Shown here: piece by piece, positions 34,660-46,090 of the stretch | Layout: each line of letters opens with the position of its first letter | Position numbering within the stretch: the stretch's first letter is position 1 | Source: Gamsiella multidivaricata | Taxonomy: Eukaryota > Mortierellomycota > Mortierellomycetes > Mortierellales > Mortierellaceae | DNA length: 64,000 nt | Direction: 5' to 3' | Assembly: GCF_025024155.1 (NCBI RefSeq) | Contig: NW_026251766.1 | Location: 186,001 to 250,000, forward strand | Program-made: the position numbers and the translations under genes | Notes under the pieces: generated by a model | What the model saw: only the letters and a program-made list of their open reading frames with translations | Database searches by the model: none | What the model was told of the DNA's origin: nothing

Positions 34660-37140
34660 AACTGTGGAAAACCTCAAGATCAACTTGAAATGGAGAGTCC
34701 TCAAGGCTGCCGTTGAAGCCACAAACAAGGCCAACCAATTGCTCACACGAACCGTATCCACTTCGACAGTCCGGCTGCGTCTTCGAGAAACCGATCTGAT
34801 AGCGAAGAGGCGTGTAAAGCAGCCAGCTCTAAAAAAAACAGCATAGGGTTACTCGAGACTATCTGAAGTCAATGAATGTGACTGAAGGCTTCTCTACTGG
34901 CCTGTACAGTCGCCTGACCATACCCCAATCGAGCACATGTGGTAGTACCTCGAGATTCGGCTGGAAAAGTATCCTACTCCTCCAGGAAGCTGTCAGGAAC
35001 TATAGGACTAAATATCTGTTGAATGGTACAAGATCTCAGTGGAATACTGCCGTGAACTCGTCAGGAGCATACCGAGGAGGCTTAAAGCGGTTCACAGAGA
35101 AAAGGGCATGCATACAAAGTATTAGTCTATCTCATGGCCTCTGGAGATGTACGGCAGATATGTTTTCTGCAAGGCACACAGTAATCCAACGAGGGGCCGT
35201 GCGGGAAACGGAACATTGTAGCAGTTTTCGATGGCACCGTATTAGATGTGGGAGCATTGAGCTCGGGAAAAGCCACAGTAAACGTTTCTAGCTATACATG
35301 TGGGAACTACTGAAGACACTAGAAGGAACTACAACACTAACGTCGACGGCATGTTCATAATGTTCATAATGTTCATAATAGCTGCAAGCCAAAAAGGCGA
35401 AGGGCCTAGTAGCAGAAGGATCTCGTACCGAAGTTGACCCGAGTCTTCCAGCGATTGAGAATTTCATGCTCTTGAACCACTCTAGCCAGAGCTACCGCAA
35501 GACGGCTCCACTTGCGGGGCCAGAAAAGTCTCTCATGTCTTTTTCCGAGAGAGAACTCTGCATTTTGTTCTGGCGGAACATAATTCTGCAGACATATCTT
35601 CGAGAATTGATACAGGAGGATTCACAAGCACAAACACGTCTTTGTCCCAGTCGGATATAATTTTGTGGCTTCAGTCAAAGCCTGCCGGCGCCATCATTAC
35701 AAAACTACTCTCGAACGTCGGCGGGTCAGAACCACGCAAAGGGCCCAGGAGTTTCAAGGACTCAGATTCCATGATGGACTTGGACGATGCGAGAGCACAT
35801 TCAATCCTTTCGGCAGGCCAACTTTGATCTAAGGGATTACACCGAACGCGGCTATGCCCATCGAGGCTCCATTCGTACAGATGGATTCCGCCTGCAGCTG
35901 CTAGTTTCAAGGTGAAGGAACTGTATTCAGTCAAATACAGACGTCTTCCGGAGAATGTCGATTGGCCGCTACACTTGGTGGGGTGGACTGTTTCTTGACC
36001 GAGATCCGAAACATTGTGAAGAGTAAGCAGGATGTCATCGACCTTTGGAGTTGTGCGCCCGATCAGGTCAGGGTTCTGGGTATCGATAGGGGCCAAGCGT
36101 GTGTCGTGGGTGCCAGCGTGTTGCTGACCGGAAACCATGATTCCGGCAGCGCGGTGACGGTGACTGGAGAAAAATGCGAAAATGCGATGATGTGGATATG
36201 GCCAGCACTTCCGAAGACACCTCTCAGTCTTAGGTTCCCGTTACTTTTCGCAATCTCGCAGTTAAGCAAAAGGCCGTCTACCAGCCTACATTCAAGCATC
36301 GAAGATGGATGGAAGAGCAGAAGAATATCGTGCCAGGCGATGGAATTAAATCCATTAGCTGCGTTGAGACAAGGCTTCCACCGCTGCGCGGTCAGGGTGC
36401 CAGCTTCACGAACCATGTCGTAGAGATGGAGAAAGTGAAAGAGCGACTACATAAGTTTTACAGCGACAACAATCGCTTCAAGAAGCATAAGTGGGACGCA
36501 AGAAGAGCGCGAGATGCCGAATACAGACTCATTACAGAGAGTCTTCCCAGGGCAGTTGGAGGAAACATCGGCAGGAAAAGGGATGAGACCAACAAGGTTG
36601 TCATTGGAGTCGGTCTAGGCTTCCCTCATTGCACAAGTCCTTCCATATTGCACGAGTCCTTCCAGTCCTACTTTGTTCAAAAAGTAACGCATCATCAAAC
36701 AGGTATGCAGATCTGTATCATGTTTGGATATTGTGCTGGCGTTATTGATGCTTTTTTTTTTATTAACGCCCACATAGGCCAGGTCACTTGGATACATCGT
36801 GGTTGGAGTGAACGAATACTACACGTCCAAGAAGTGTCCAACCTGCGAGCAATTTGTCGGGGAGGCAGAGATCCGTAGGTTGTATTGTAAGACTTGTAAG
36901 ACTTTCAAGACATACATGCACCGCGATGTGATGTCTGGTCATAACATCTGCAATGTTATTCGTGGGTATTTGCTCCATCAACGGCGACCAGCATATCTCC
37001 AACCAGTGGATGACAGCGGGAACTACCCTTGGGAGCAAGCTGCGAAGTCGCAGACAAATACTAGCACCAGCACCAGCACCAGCATGAGTCCTATCAATAG
37101 TGTTAGCAATTCGAGCATTAGTAGCATGGCTTCTGGATAA
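34660..37140 (+). pseudogene. Fanzor relic C (C-terminal nuclease half well preserved)
   Basis: From about 35960 the reading is clear: EIRNIVKSKQDVIDLWSCAP, then RuvC-I RVLGIDRGQACVVGASVLL (Asp 36085-36087). A frameshift and a TAG (36231-36233) follow. Next come NLAVKQKAVYQPTFKHRRWM, RFKKHKWDARRARDAEYRL, VVIGVGLGFP and SYFVQK. A 94-base intron (36684-36777) leads to ARSLGYIVVGVNEYYTSKKC. The Glu codon 36814-36816 corresponds to the relocated catalytic Glu. The zinc ribbon is CPTC...CKTC, followed by RuvC-III MHRDVMSGHNICNVI (Asp 36925-36927) and a Ser/Thr-rich tail to the stop at 37138-37140. The 5' half (34660-35950) is frame-shifted and full of stops. Short pieces such as TERGYAHRGSIRTDGFRLQL remain readable. 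Fanzors are RNA-guided DNA nucleases related to TnpB. Any guide-RNA region would be expected near the 3' end. Confidence 0.75.
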
Positions 37141-37869
37141 CAAGGAACTCGAGCGCGCAAGCGAGTAGCCTCTATGGAAGGGCTGCCACCCGCCGTGCAC
37201 TTAGGCGAGCATAGCTGCCCCAATATCATCACTAAGTGTGTCCGCAAACACACTAAACATGAGCGTTACATTGAGATGATGCACTGACAACAGATACTAA
37301 CCATTCATTTTTAAATACGTAGTTACTGCCTATATAGGCCGATAACGATAGAAAATACACGCACGCAGAGTCGTTCGCCACTTTTAAATGGTATATCCTC
37401 CTACCCCACCGCAGCAAAGACCGCTCATTAACTGTTCCTTGTTGGCAATTGTAAGTGCCAAATAGCGGAGCCGAAATAAAGCGACATGTCCGTACAAGAC
37501 GCGCTGCAGGCATCTTTCAATGACAGATCATTTGCACTACACAACATACTAACTTTTTTGGGGCGTGCAATCAAATGAAACATCCAGGACCCCCGGAGCA
37601 AGCAAATACTCAATGGCAAGAAGGGGCGTGTAAATTAAATTGTCGCTCTTCATTTGACCACTTTTATTACTGTTGAGTGCTTTTGGGCTCTATCGTTATT
37701 TCGCTTATTTTCATTTTCATGTCATGTCGTGTCGTGTTGCGTCGTCGTTGCTGTATAATCATCTATACCATGATCGGTACTTGATTCGGAACAACAGGAC
37801 TGTAGGGACAGAGTGTCGTGCGTCGACCGCTAAGTGCCAGCTCGGCTGCTCCTTTCACACATTACCATC
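37141..37869. other. Intergenic region between Fanzor relic C and EDE1-like gene
   Basis: About 730 bases without a supported gene. It contains the 3' flank of relic C, where a Fanzor guide RNA would be encoded if one survives, and the 3' side of the converging EDE1-like gene. Confidence 0.5.
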
Positions 37870-40800
37870 TTATTGTCCGCCCTCTAACAAAAAGTTGGCT
37901 GCGCGCTCAACATTGTCGTACCGTAAAAGCGCGTCCTCCGCCTGCTGTCGTGTAAAGCCCATGTTGATCAACTCATCCACGCCTGCCATGGGGACTTGCG
38001 GGGGTACCGGTGCGGATGTTGCCAATATATCAATCGCGCTGGATATCGGCTTCGGAGTCGCTGGAGCAGGTCTATGAGAAGGAACCGCTAATGCTACCGG
38101 TGTTGTTACTGCTGCCGCTGTCACTGCAGAGGATGTAGGACGCGAATTGGATGGCGAAAATTCTGCCTCAAAGTCATCGAATTTATGTTCAAATGCGCTT
38201 GATCCAGTGCCCCCAGCCGCAGGTGCGGGAGCAGAGTTCGACGCAGTAAATCCTCCAAATGCTTCATCCAGATCAATAGTTCCGAATGCGCCGGAGGCAG
38301 GCAATGTGCTGGACGTTGTTTTCACTACTGGTGCTTGAGAGTTGCTCCCAGGCGGCGATGATGATCCGAATGCATCATCGAACGATGCATTGAAGTCGAA
38401 ACCATCGTCAAATCCTGCCATGTTGCCGACAGCACCACTGCTCACTTTAGGCGCAGCCAATTCGATTCCCTTGAAGGCAGAATCAAGGTCGTCGCTCGAT
38501 CCTCTGAATGATGATTCAAACTCACTGAAATCGGCTGCCTTCAACTTTTTGGTCCTTGTCGATGGAGAGCCGGTCGAGACTGGAGCAACAATGGGAGCAG
38601 ATGGCTCCTTCTTGGACTCTAATGCTGCTGCAGACTGAGAAACAGTCAGAAATGCAGTTGACGATTCATCTTCAACTTGACGTGGAACGAGCGTCAGGGA
38701 TGCACTTACAGCGGTAGCCTCAATTGGTGTAGGGATGGGCAATGGTTCTGGAGACACAATAGAGCTCTTGGTCTGCTCGAACGTGTCTGCAATATCGTCG
38801 TTCGACTCATCATCGCTTGAATCATCATCTGGATGGGACATTTCAACAATGGGTGGGAACTCGTAATCCCCCTTGCTCTTTTCCAGACTTTGGTTGAATG
38901 GAGATGGTCCGCTAAAATCATCCTCGAACCCAAAGGCACTCACGCGCCTGGACTTGTCTCCATCTGCGCCAATGTCCGGGAAGGCCTCCGCAAAGGCCTC
39001 CGCCGACTTAACGCCATCCATGCCACCGCTCTGCGAGGGCTTGGAGGTCGCAAAATCTTGAAAGGCAGAGTCAAAATCCATCTTGGTTACAGGAGGCGTG
39101 TCCATCGCGGGGAAGGATATTGATCCAAACGGATCCTGCGAAATAGGAGGCGACATAGGAAGCGCCTGTCTGGCCGCAAGGGCAAGCATAGAGTCCTGCT
39201 GAGGAAATTGAGGAGTCTCAGGATCTGGGGACATGGTGACTTCAGGCTGCCCAACCGTCTTTGCTTGGCCAGCATGAGTCATTGGTGACCAGAGTTCATT
39301 CTCACCCACATTTGAGATCGAAGACGCCTTGGTACTCATACCTGTACCCTGGAGAGCGATCGGTTCAAATGGAGATGAGCCTGTTCCCTGTCTCGATATC
39401 GTCTCGAAAGGAGACGAGCCGGTGCCCTGTCGAGGGATTGCCTCAAATGGGGACGATCCTGTCGATTGGCGGCTGATAGTGACGGGTGCGCCCATCCTTG
39501 ATGAAGGAATGCTGTGGAAGCTGCCTGTAGGACTACGGAGGGCCTCTGGAATACCAAACGCTTCCTCTTCCTCGGCTGACACGCATGAAGCAGTAGGGGC
39601 AGCAGTGCCGCGGCTGGCTGGCGGAGGCGGGGGTTCCTTTCTAGAGCCACGGGGGGCAGGCGGCGGTGGTATGGCTGATGGTAAGGATAACGCTGGAGAG
39701 GTGAAAGAAGCAGGGGTAGCTTCCAAAGCTAGAGATTGGATATCCTTAGCTACCTGAGCTGCTTGCTCGGACTCGTGCGCAATATCATTGGTCAGCTTTT
39801 GCTTGTCAGCTTCGCTGGTAGCGAGCTGACTGCGCGCAATCTGGAGCAATCCCTTCTGGCGACTGGTTTCGGCCTTCTTGGCCTCCAGGTCCTTTCTCAG
39901 CTTGGCGACCTCTTCATTGTTCTGACGAAGTCGCGTTCGGATCTGATTGTTCTCCTCCTGATCCTTGGCCAATGACAGCAGGTATTCATCCTTGTCAGCG
40001 CGAGCGGTAGCAAGTTCCCTCTCCGAAGCCGACAGTTCGTCACGCAACTTCATCACCTGTGGCTGGATCGATGTGAGGGCGTTCTCGAGGTCCTTAATCG
40101 ACTTTGATTCGCTTTCGTGTAGCGTCTTAATCTGGTTAAGACGGATGCTGATGTCCTGTTTCTGAGCAGAAAGCGCCGAGAGGTTATTTTCGAGGACGGC
40201 GCGCTTGGCCTGCAAGTCGCCTGTGACCTTGCTGAGATTGTTGATTTGATTCTGCATCGAGGCCAATTCGCCAGTTTCTGATGTAATTTTGCTTGTCAAG
40301 TCCTCTGCGCCTATCAGATCCTTATCCATCTGTGGCACACTCGTACCACTAATGGAAGTTGTCAACATGGGGCCATCACCCAAGAGATCGAATGACTGGC
40401 GCCTGAATTGCTGTGAGGAAGAGTTTGATGGCAAAGTCATGTCTGGAGCACGAACGTATGTGTACAGCGTAAGATTAGAACGGCAAGTTATAGCTTGGCT
40501 TTAGCACTGACATTTGCAACGCCTTCTCTCATAAACATACTACGCAAAGGTTCCTGGGATGGGAAAGATAGAGACGAGGGGATTCGATTGCGCAATGACG
40601 GTGGGACAAGAGACTGGGGCAGGGTCTTGGGGATTGGAGCACCGGTCGCGTTTTTCCTGTTAATGAGAAGCATGGCAACAGCAAACTCATCTTTGGACAG
40701 ACTGCCGGATCCTGTGATGTCGGCGAGATCCCAGATTTGCGCCAAGACCGATTCCGGCAGTCTCGAATTCAAGAAGAACTTGCCTGCTTCTTCGCCTATT

Positions 40801-42841
40801 ATTGTATATCATCATATCGTATGTAATGACGGGTTAGTAGCTGTGACAAAATCATCACTATGCGCTCAGGCCCATGTCTACATCAAGAGTCGGCATGTTT
40901 GCTTACCTCCAACAACACCTGTGCCGCTCTTATCCAATTGATCGAAGAAGCGGTCGAATTTGACCTTCTCCTCTGGAGTGATATCCCACGGCACGTCTGT
41001 CGATGAAGACCCCCCGAACAAATTATTTGCGCCCCCAGTATTCTGTTTTGCGAGGGGACTTGATGTCAGGCTAACAGACCCAGTCATTTGTCTGGCGATG
41101 GCAGGATTGTGGATCGCCATGTTGTTGCCCGTTACTTGACGCGATAGCGTTTGTGCACTCAGGACGGGAGAGGAAATCGATCCGACTCCGGTAGAAACCC
41201 CAGTGCATGCTTTCAAAATGGATGGTGAAAGAGTGGTGGGTAGTGTCTTGATAGACCCATCCATGGTGTGTTGAATGTAGTACATGGCAATTGTAAAGTC
41301 GCCGATATCCAATGATCCTCGCGATTTCGTGTCAGCAAGAGACCTGTAATGCCATACCATAACATGCCAGAAGTAGAGAAAAAAGGGCAATAGTTGGTTA
41401 TTGTCGTCCAGCTGGTTCCATGGGATCCTGCAGCAATAACTATTAATAAACCAACATCCACGTACCAAATTTGGCTAAGCTTGTCGACAGGCAACTTGGA
41501 CCTGAGAAACACTTCGCGTGCCTTGTCGCCATCAAGTAGGCCTCCGATCGGCCCACAGCCCATGAACATGCCGGCATATTTAGCTCTATCCTCGTTCGTG
41601 AGTGATGGCTCCGTTCCAGTGATCTGTGCAGCAACTGGAGCCGTGATCAACCCTGTGGCAGGCGAGTCACCAGTCTTGGCTGGAGTTATACCCTCAAAAT
41701 GCGGAAGGGGGGCATCTATATGTGAATGATGTGGGTTAGCTTGATGCCTGGAAAAGAAGGAGGGCTTTTTTTATCTCGCGGCTCTCAGGCCTGCTTCACA
41801 AGCGGCACTTGAGAGCTGGCTACGGAAGGCGTTATGTTGAGCACTCCTACACTCTTGGCTGTTTACTTCCTTACCTGTATTGACCAACGCAGGCGATGGG
41901 GTCTTCCCGTTCTGCGCGTGCGCAATCAGCTTGACCGCGATGCTGAACCCCTGCTGTCCTAGGACGCCCTTGTTGTCGGAGTCGGCGAGTACCCAAATCT
42001 GTACGGTGTGCAGATGACATTACGCAAGGTTCAGTATTAATGATCAAACGGTAATAAATCTTACTGAGAGCCAGATAGGAGGCCGTAGACAGAGCAAAAA
42101 TGAGCGCATTCATGTTTCCGACAGCTGGAAAGGGCGATGGGCCGATTTTCCAGAGCGGTAGGTCCTTTGCGGTTCACGGTAGCCCTCCCCAATTCATGCC
42201 TCTTCCGTGGCTCTGTATTTGAAACGCGGGGACCATCTCAAGCTGTCTTTTTGTCCCGCCATAGTGTGACGTTACCTGTCCTAGAATCTGTGGTGACAGC
42301 CCACTCTTAGCGAAGAAGGGCACTGCGTCGGCACCAGTGATGAATCCGCTGCTGTCCTTGTCTGCTGCAGCCCATAGCTGACCGTACAGCTGCTTTTCGC
42401 GCGTTGAAAGAGTGACTTCTATCAAAGGAGAACGGGGACAACAAAATGGCGATGGGATATACGTCAAGAGGGATGCTGCAAACGCAAGGCTGGAGCAAGT
42501 TCTTGTAGGAGAGAGACAAGACAGTGAGTGGTGTACAGGCTATGGATGCCGTCAATTGCGCTGGTTGCGTGTCAGGTCGACATAGTAGAGCAATAGAACG
42601 AGAAAGAGAACTCTGGTATACTGCTGCACACTCTCACTCCACTCCGTGTTATTTGATGATGAGAGGTCATTCACATGCATAATTAGGTGGGTGAGGATGG
42701 GACGAGGGTAGGAATGATGATAACGAGATGATGAGTACAAGCTCTGGTGTGAGAGAGTGTGTGTGAGTGAGAGGACCATTTACCTCGACGACGGACTGTG
42801 CCGGTGGAGTCTCGAGCGATGGGACCTCCGAAAGAAGCCAT
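37870..42841 (-). CDS. EH-domain endocytic scaffold (Ede1/EPS15-like)
   Basis: Seven exons in phase: 42841-42784, 42418-42276, 41998-41875, 41715-41466, 41343-40907, 40795-40544 and 40442-37870 (1278 residues). The start MASFGGPIARDSTG lies on a tiny 19-codon exon. Three EH domains follow: EH1 at about residues 20-100 (LYGQLWAAADKDSSGFITG; WVLADSDNKGVLG), EH2 at about 130-230 (YAGMFMGCGPIGGLLDGD; LADTKSRGSLDIGDF) and EH3 at about 295-400 (FDRFFDQLDKSGTGVVGG; IWDLADITGSGSLSKDEF). Then come a Pro-rich linker, a coiled coil at about 450-610, a Ser/Pro region with repeated TGSSPFE units, and a C-terminal UBA (INMGFTRQQAEDALLRYDN). EH domains bind NPF motifs and the UBA binds ubiquitin. Ede1/EPS15 act early at clathrin endocytic sites. 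The order EH-EH-EH, coiled coil, UBA matches yeast Ede1. Confidence 0.95.
39320..39500 (-). repeat. Four degenerate TGSSPFE-type protein repeats in the EDE1-like gene
   Basis: Within the last EDE1-like exon, units reading ISRQSTGSSPFEAIPRQGTG, then SSPFETISRQGTG and SSPFEPIALQGTG recur about every 45 bases. They look like a recently expanded 15-residue repeat in the disordered linker. Such SPF-like triplets resemble, but are not, NPF ligands of EH domains. Confidence 0.7.
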
Positions 42842-43565
42842 GGCTATGTGTGTGTCAATGAGAAGAATGAAGTGAAGAAGTAAGAAGCCTCTGAACCCGC
42901 GTAACGTGTAGCGTAGATGGGAGTGGATATCGGTAAGGAGAGAGTGAGGGGAGAAGCAGTTGATGTGGGGATGGAAGGAACAAAAGGTATGAGAAAGGGG
43001 GACGTCTCTTTTTTCGGCAATCGGACGGCCTTGGCGGTCCGACGCGCCTTATATAAGCTACTCTACTTTTCCTTCCCACTTCCGTTGGTCTCCTCTACAT
43101 TGAATGTTTGATTCTTCCAAAGCAGCATTCTGCTCCAGCCCGCTTGATGACGCCCGAATTCAGCATCTTCTTAATTGCACTGGTACTGAGTATGACTGAT
43201 GAACGCTTGAAGTTTTTCTTGGTCGCAACTTGTTGACGCGTCCCTGCTCACACTATTAAAAAAGAGGGCTGCACATTCTCTCAAGGGTAGCTGGATTGTG
43301 TATGCGGCTCATGGCCGAAGGCCTTATCGGTCCCTTGTTCATATAAGTTTCGCGAATATCTTTTTGTTCGTGCTTCTTTTCTTCGCGGCCAATGGACTAC
43401 TGCCTCCTGTCGTTATAACTAATGTAGTTTTCTTGATTGCATTCCGGGCTTTTTTTCTTCCCACTTTATCCTACCCATCCTTTGACCCTCTTCCCACTCT
43501 ACTTGCTCCCTCAAACACATTTACTCAATCATTGGCATCCAGTAGCGCCTTCTAAGCTTTAAATC
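42842..43565. other. Upstream region of the EDE1-like gene
   Basis: About 720 bases without a supported gene. The 120 bases nearest the EDE1-like start are pyrimidine-rich on its coding strand, as in other leaders of this window. Confidence 0.5.
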
Positions 43566-44235
43566 TTGCACAAAGATCAAATTCGTCCCAGACATCCCTC
43601 TGTTCTCTTCCTCCAACAACAGCTCCGTACGGGAATGCCGAAGTTGGCGCCATTTCCAAGGGTTGATCAGAAATTGCAAACAGCATTTTCCCGGATATGG
43701 CGGTATGTGAACAAGTTATCACAACTTCAGCATGAAAATATGGAATTGAGGATGGCGATGTGGCATCTGGAACGGCAACTAAAAGCTTAAGTTGAAGCGT
43801 TTTCATCACCCTCATTGCTCTCTTCTTCACGTTTGCCGTCATTGCTCGATATGGATGTCAAGTGGCGATTCAATGGAAGCAAATGACGGCAAACGGAATT
43901 TTTTCCGACCGGTTCTAGTTCGGAGAATCAGCAGTCAGTACCAGGCCACAATACCGAGAGGACGAGAGGCAATCAATTCGCGATTAGAGGCATGCAGGAT
44001 ACAATAATATCCACAGCAGTACTTGTCGCCGCGCAGGAGATGCAGCCCAGCGATTGTCTCTGCTCAGGAAACACAGCAGCAGCAGCCTATCAGTGCAAGT
44101 GTTAGCGTAGAAAAAGTCGAGGAAGACGAGGATGAGATGTTACAACCATGGCCGCATCAAAACGGCCCCAGAGTATTGACACTTGAGAAAAAGGTAAAGA
44201 TAAACCGCCAGCAATCCGGAGTGAGCTCAAGATGA
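43566..44235 (+). pseudogene. Unidentified plus-strand coding relic
   Basis: A 74-codon plus frame ends in a helical, heptad-like stretch (KLSQLQHENMELRMAMWHLE, then RQLKA and a stop). Later plus frames include VSVEKVEEDEDEMLQPWPHQ up to 44235. The leucine/methionine spacing suggests a short coiled coil or bZIP-like zipper, but no basic region precedes it. Frames change and no splice solution was found. Treated as a relic of unknown family. Confidence 0.25.
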
Positions 44236-44359
44236 GATGAGTGATGGTTGACAAGATTTTGCGACAGAGAGGTACCCCACGCCGCCGTGAGTTCGTAACT
44301 ATCAACAAATAAAGACACGTAATTTGCAGGCCACGGCTGAATACAATCGTCGTTATAGT

Positions 44360-45200
44360 CACCATCCTGGAAAATCGACGTGAGTGGTACGAACAAAATG
44401 AATGAATATCTGTAGCAACAATCGTTTCGACGATGATGAAGGGAGATCGAGCTTTCTTCTTGCGGTGTAATCATTTAATAAAGGAATACAGGGATTAGCT
44501 CTAGTCACGAACCGATTAACGTCTGCATTGATACGGATCCACGAGTGCTGGCGGTGAGGCCTCCCCGACGCCATGAATTGCGAGTCCATAAGATGCACGA
44601 ACTGTCTTTGAAGGTGCTGTCAGTCTTGGCTACATCAACATGAACCACCGAATTTTTCTGCCAGCCGTGTTTAACGCTGGTGAGATTGGCAAGGAAGCTC
44701 GCTTTAGCGCAATTGAAACGTAAAACAGCGGAGAACTTACGTGTTTAGGTGCGCATGCAGGTGTGGGAAGCACTGATTTGATAGGGCGTGAATGCTCCAA
44801 AGCCTGACATGCCATATTGCGCGTAGGCGGCCTATAGTCGCGCGCCCCATGTACCCAGCTGGATTGTAGTATCTCTCGACCTTCACCCAAAACGAGTGGA
44901 GACAGGAAGTTCCTGATCTTTTCTAACCGGCTATCGATGCCGATGGCGCGCTGGGAGGAACTCTTTCAGGAATAATGGGAGAACACATTTACGATTATAA
45001 ATCTGGAGTGCCGCCTCATCAAAAAAAGGTTTTCGATCAGGACCATCAACGACCACATCTGGGCGCAGCACCTATCATTCATTGACTCTACGCCCGTCTG
45101 AGATGCCAAGGACGGGCGTCTCCTTATTTTCCTCGACATGGTTACACAAGCGGGGAACCCGGTTTTGGCTTCAAGCTGAATATAAAGTATTTTCACGACT
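44360..45200 (-). pseudogene. Unidentified minus-strand coding relic with a probable intron
   Basis: One minus frame reads MRRHSRFIIVNVFSHYS, a TGA near 44966, and continues in the same frame as SSQRAIGIDSRLEKIRNFLS, PLVLGEGREILQSSWVHGAR and so on to APKH, where a GTAAGT donor (near 44740) begins an intron. A second minus frame farther on reads FVHLMDSQFMASGRPHRQHS and SSSSKRLLLQIFIHFVRTTH. Composition is natural over 250 codons with one clear stop, so this looks like a recently broken gene. Family not recognised. Confidence 0.35.
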
Positions 45201-46090
45201 CATTTCACTCAGCCTCGACTATCAAGCAGCAAACAGTAGCCTGATGCGTGTCAGCTGAAAGTCATTAGACGATAAATGTCAGCCGCCTTGGACGATGTCT
45301 GCGCTCATGGAAGTGGACTTGACTCAAAGAAGTGGGCTGGGAAAGAATGGGATACACAGCTCCCGCCAAACGAGGGCTAAACTGCAGAAGAGGACCAGAC
45401 AGGCTTGAACGCGTTATTTTCTATTTTATTTTGTGCGTGTGCGTGTGTCTGCATTGCTGTATCTAACGACTATATCGAATGAATCAAAGCTCGTGTAAAA
45501 CATGTCGTAGAAACAAGTAAACTACAAGGGATGCTCTCAGAAGCGACAGCATAGTGTGGCGGACTAATGGACTATCAAATCTGCAGCGTCAGTCCTGTCA
45601 GCTTTTGGACACTCGTAGTTTTTGAGCATATTCATTTAGCAATAAATCGGAAGTCGGCGCTCACTTTTTTTTATGTTTTTTATATTAAGCAGACGAGGAA
45701 GGAAGAGATATGTATAATACATAGAGATAAAAGGTAAACAGTAGGCGCTACCGGGGCTGGGGAAGATACAAGAAATAGAGGGAACATAGGCCCATCTCTA
45801 TAGGCATTCCCCACGCCCCTGTGTCCATTCTAATAAAAGTAAAGAATCAGCAAAGCGCAACATGTTGACCATATAAAAAGAGGAATTAGTGGGGAGACAA
45901 ATGAGACAAGCACTCCTCTCTTATTTAGGAGAGCTCGAAAGAAGGGAATAAAGACCGTTGTAAAGCTAGCGACCAAAAATAATAAACCCAGGCGACCAGC
46001 GAATCGAGGGTAACAACCAAATATTACGACAAGTCGATATGGCATGCCGTCAGCGATATGGTAAGGATTCTGAAGGTTCCTGTGCTCTTA
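45200..46090. other. Intergenic region at the 3' side of the C2H2 gene
   Basis: About 890 bases, AT-rich near 45660-45720, with no supported gene. Confidence 0.5.

Noticed and set aside
34660..35300. Two plus-strand frames (60 and 139 codons) as independent genes
   Set aside because: They sit where the missing N-terminal half of Fanzor relic C should be, and lack recognised domains; treated as part of that relic.
39320..39500. CRISPR-like regular repeat
   Set aside because: The roughly 45-base periodicity is a coding repeat (TGSSPFE units) in the EDE1-like linker, without spacers; nothing else in the window resembles a CRISPR array.
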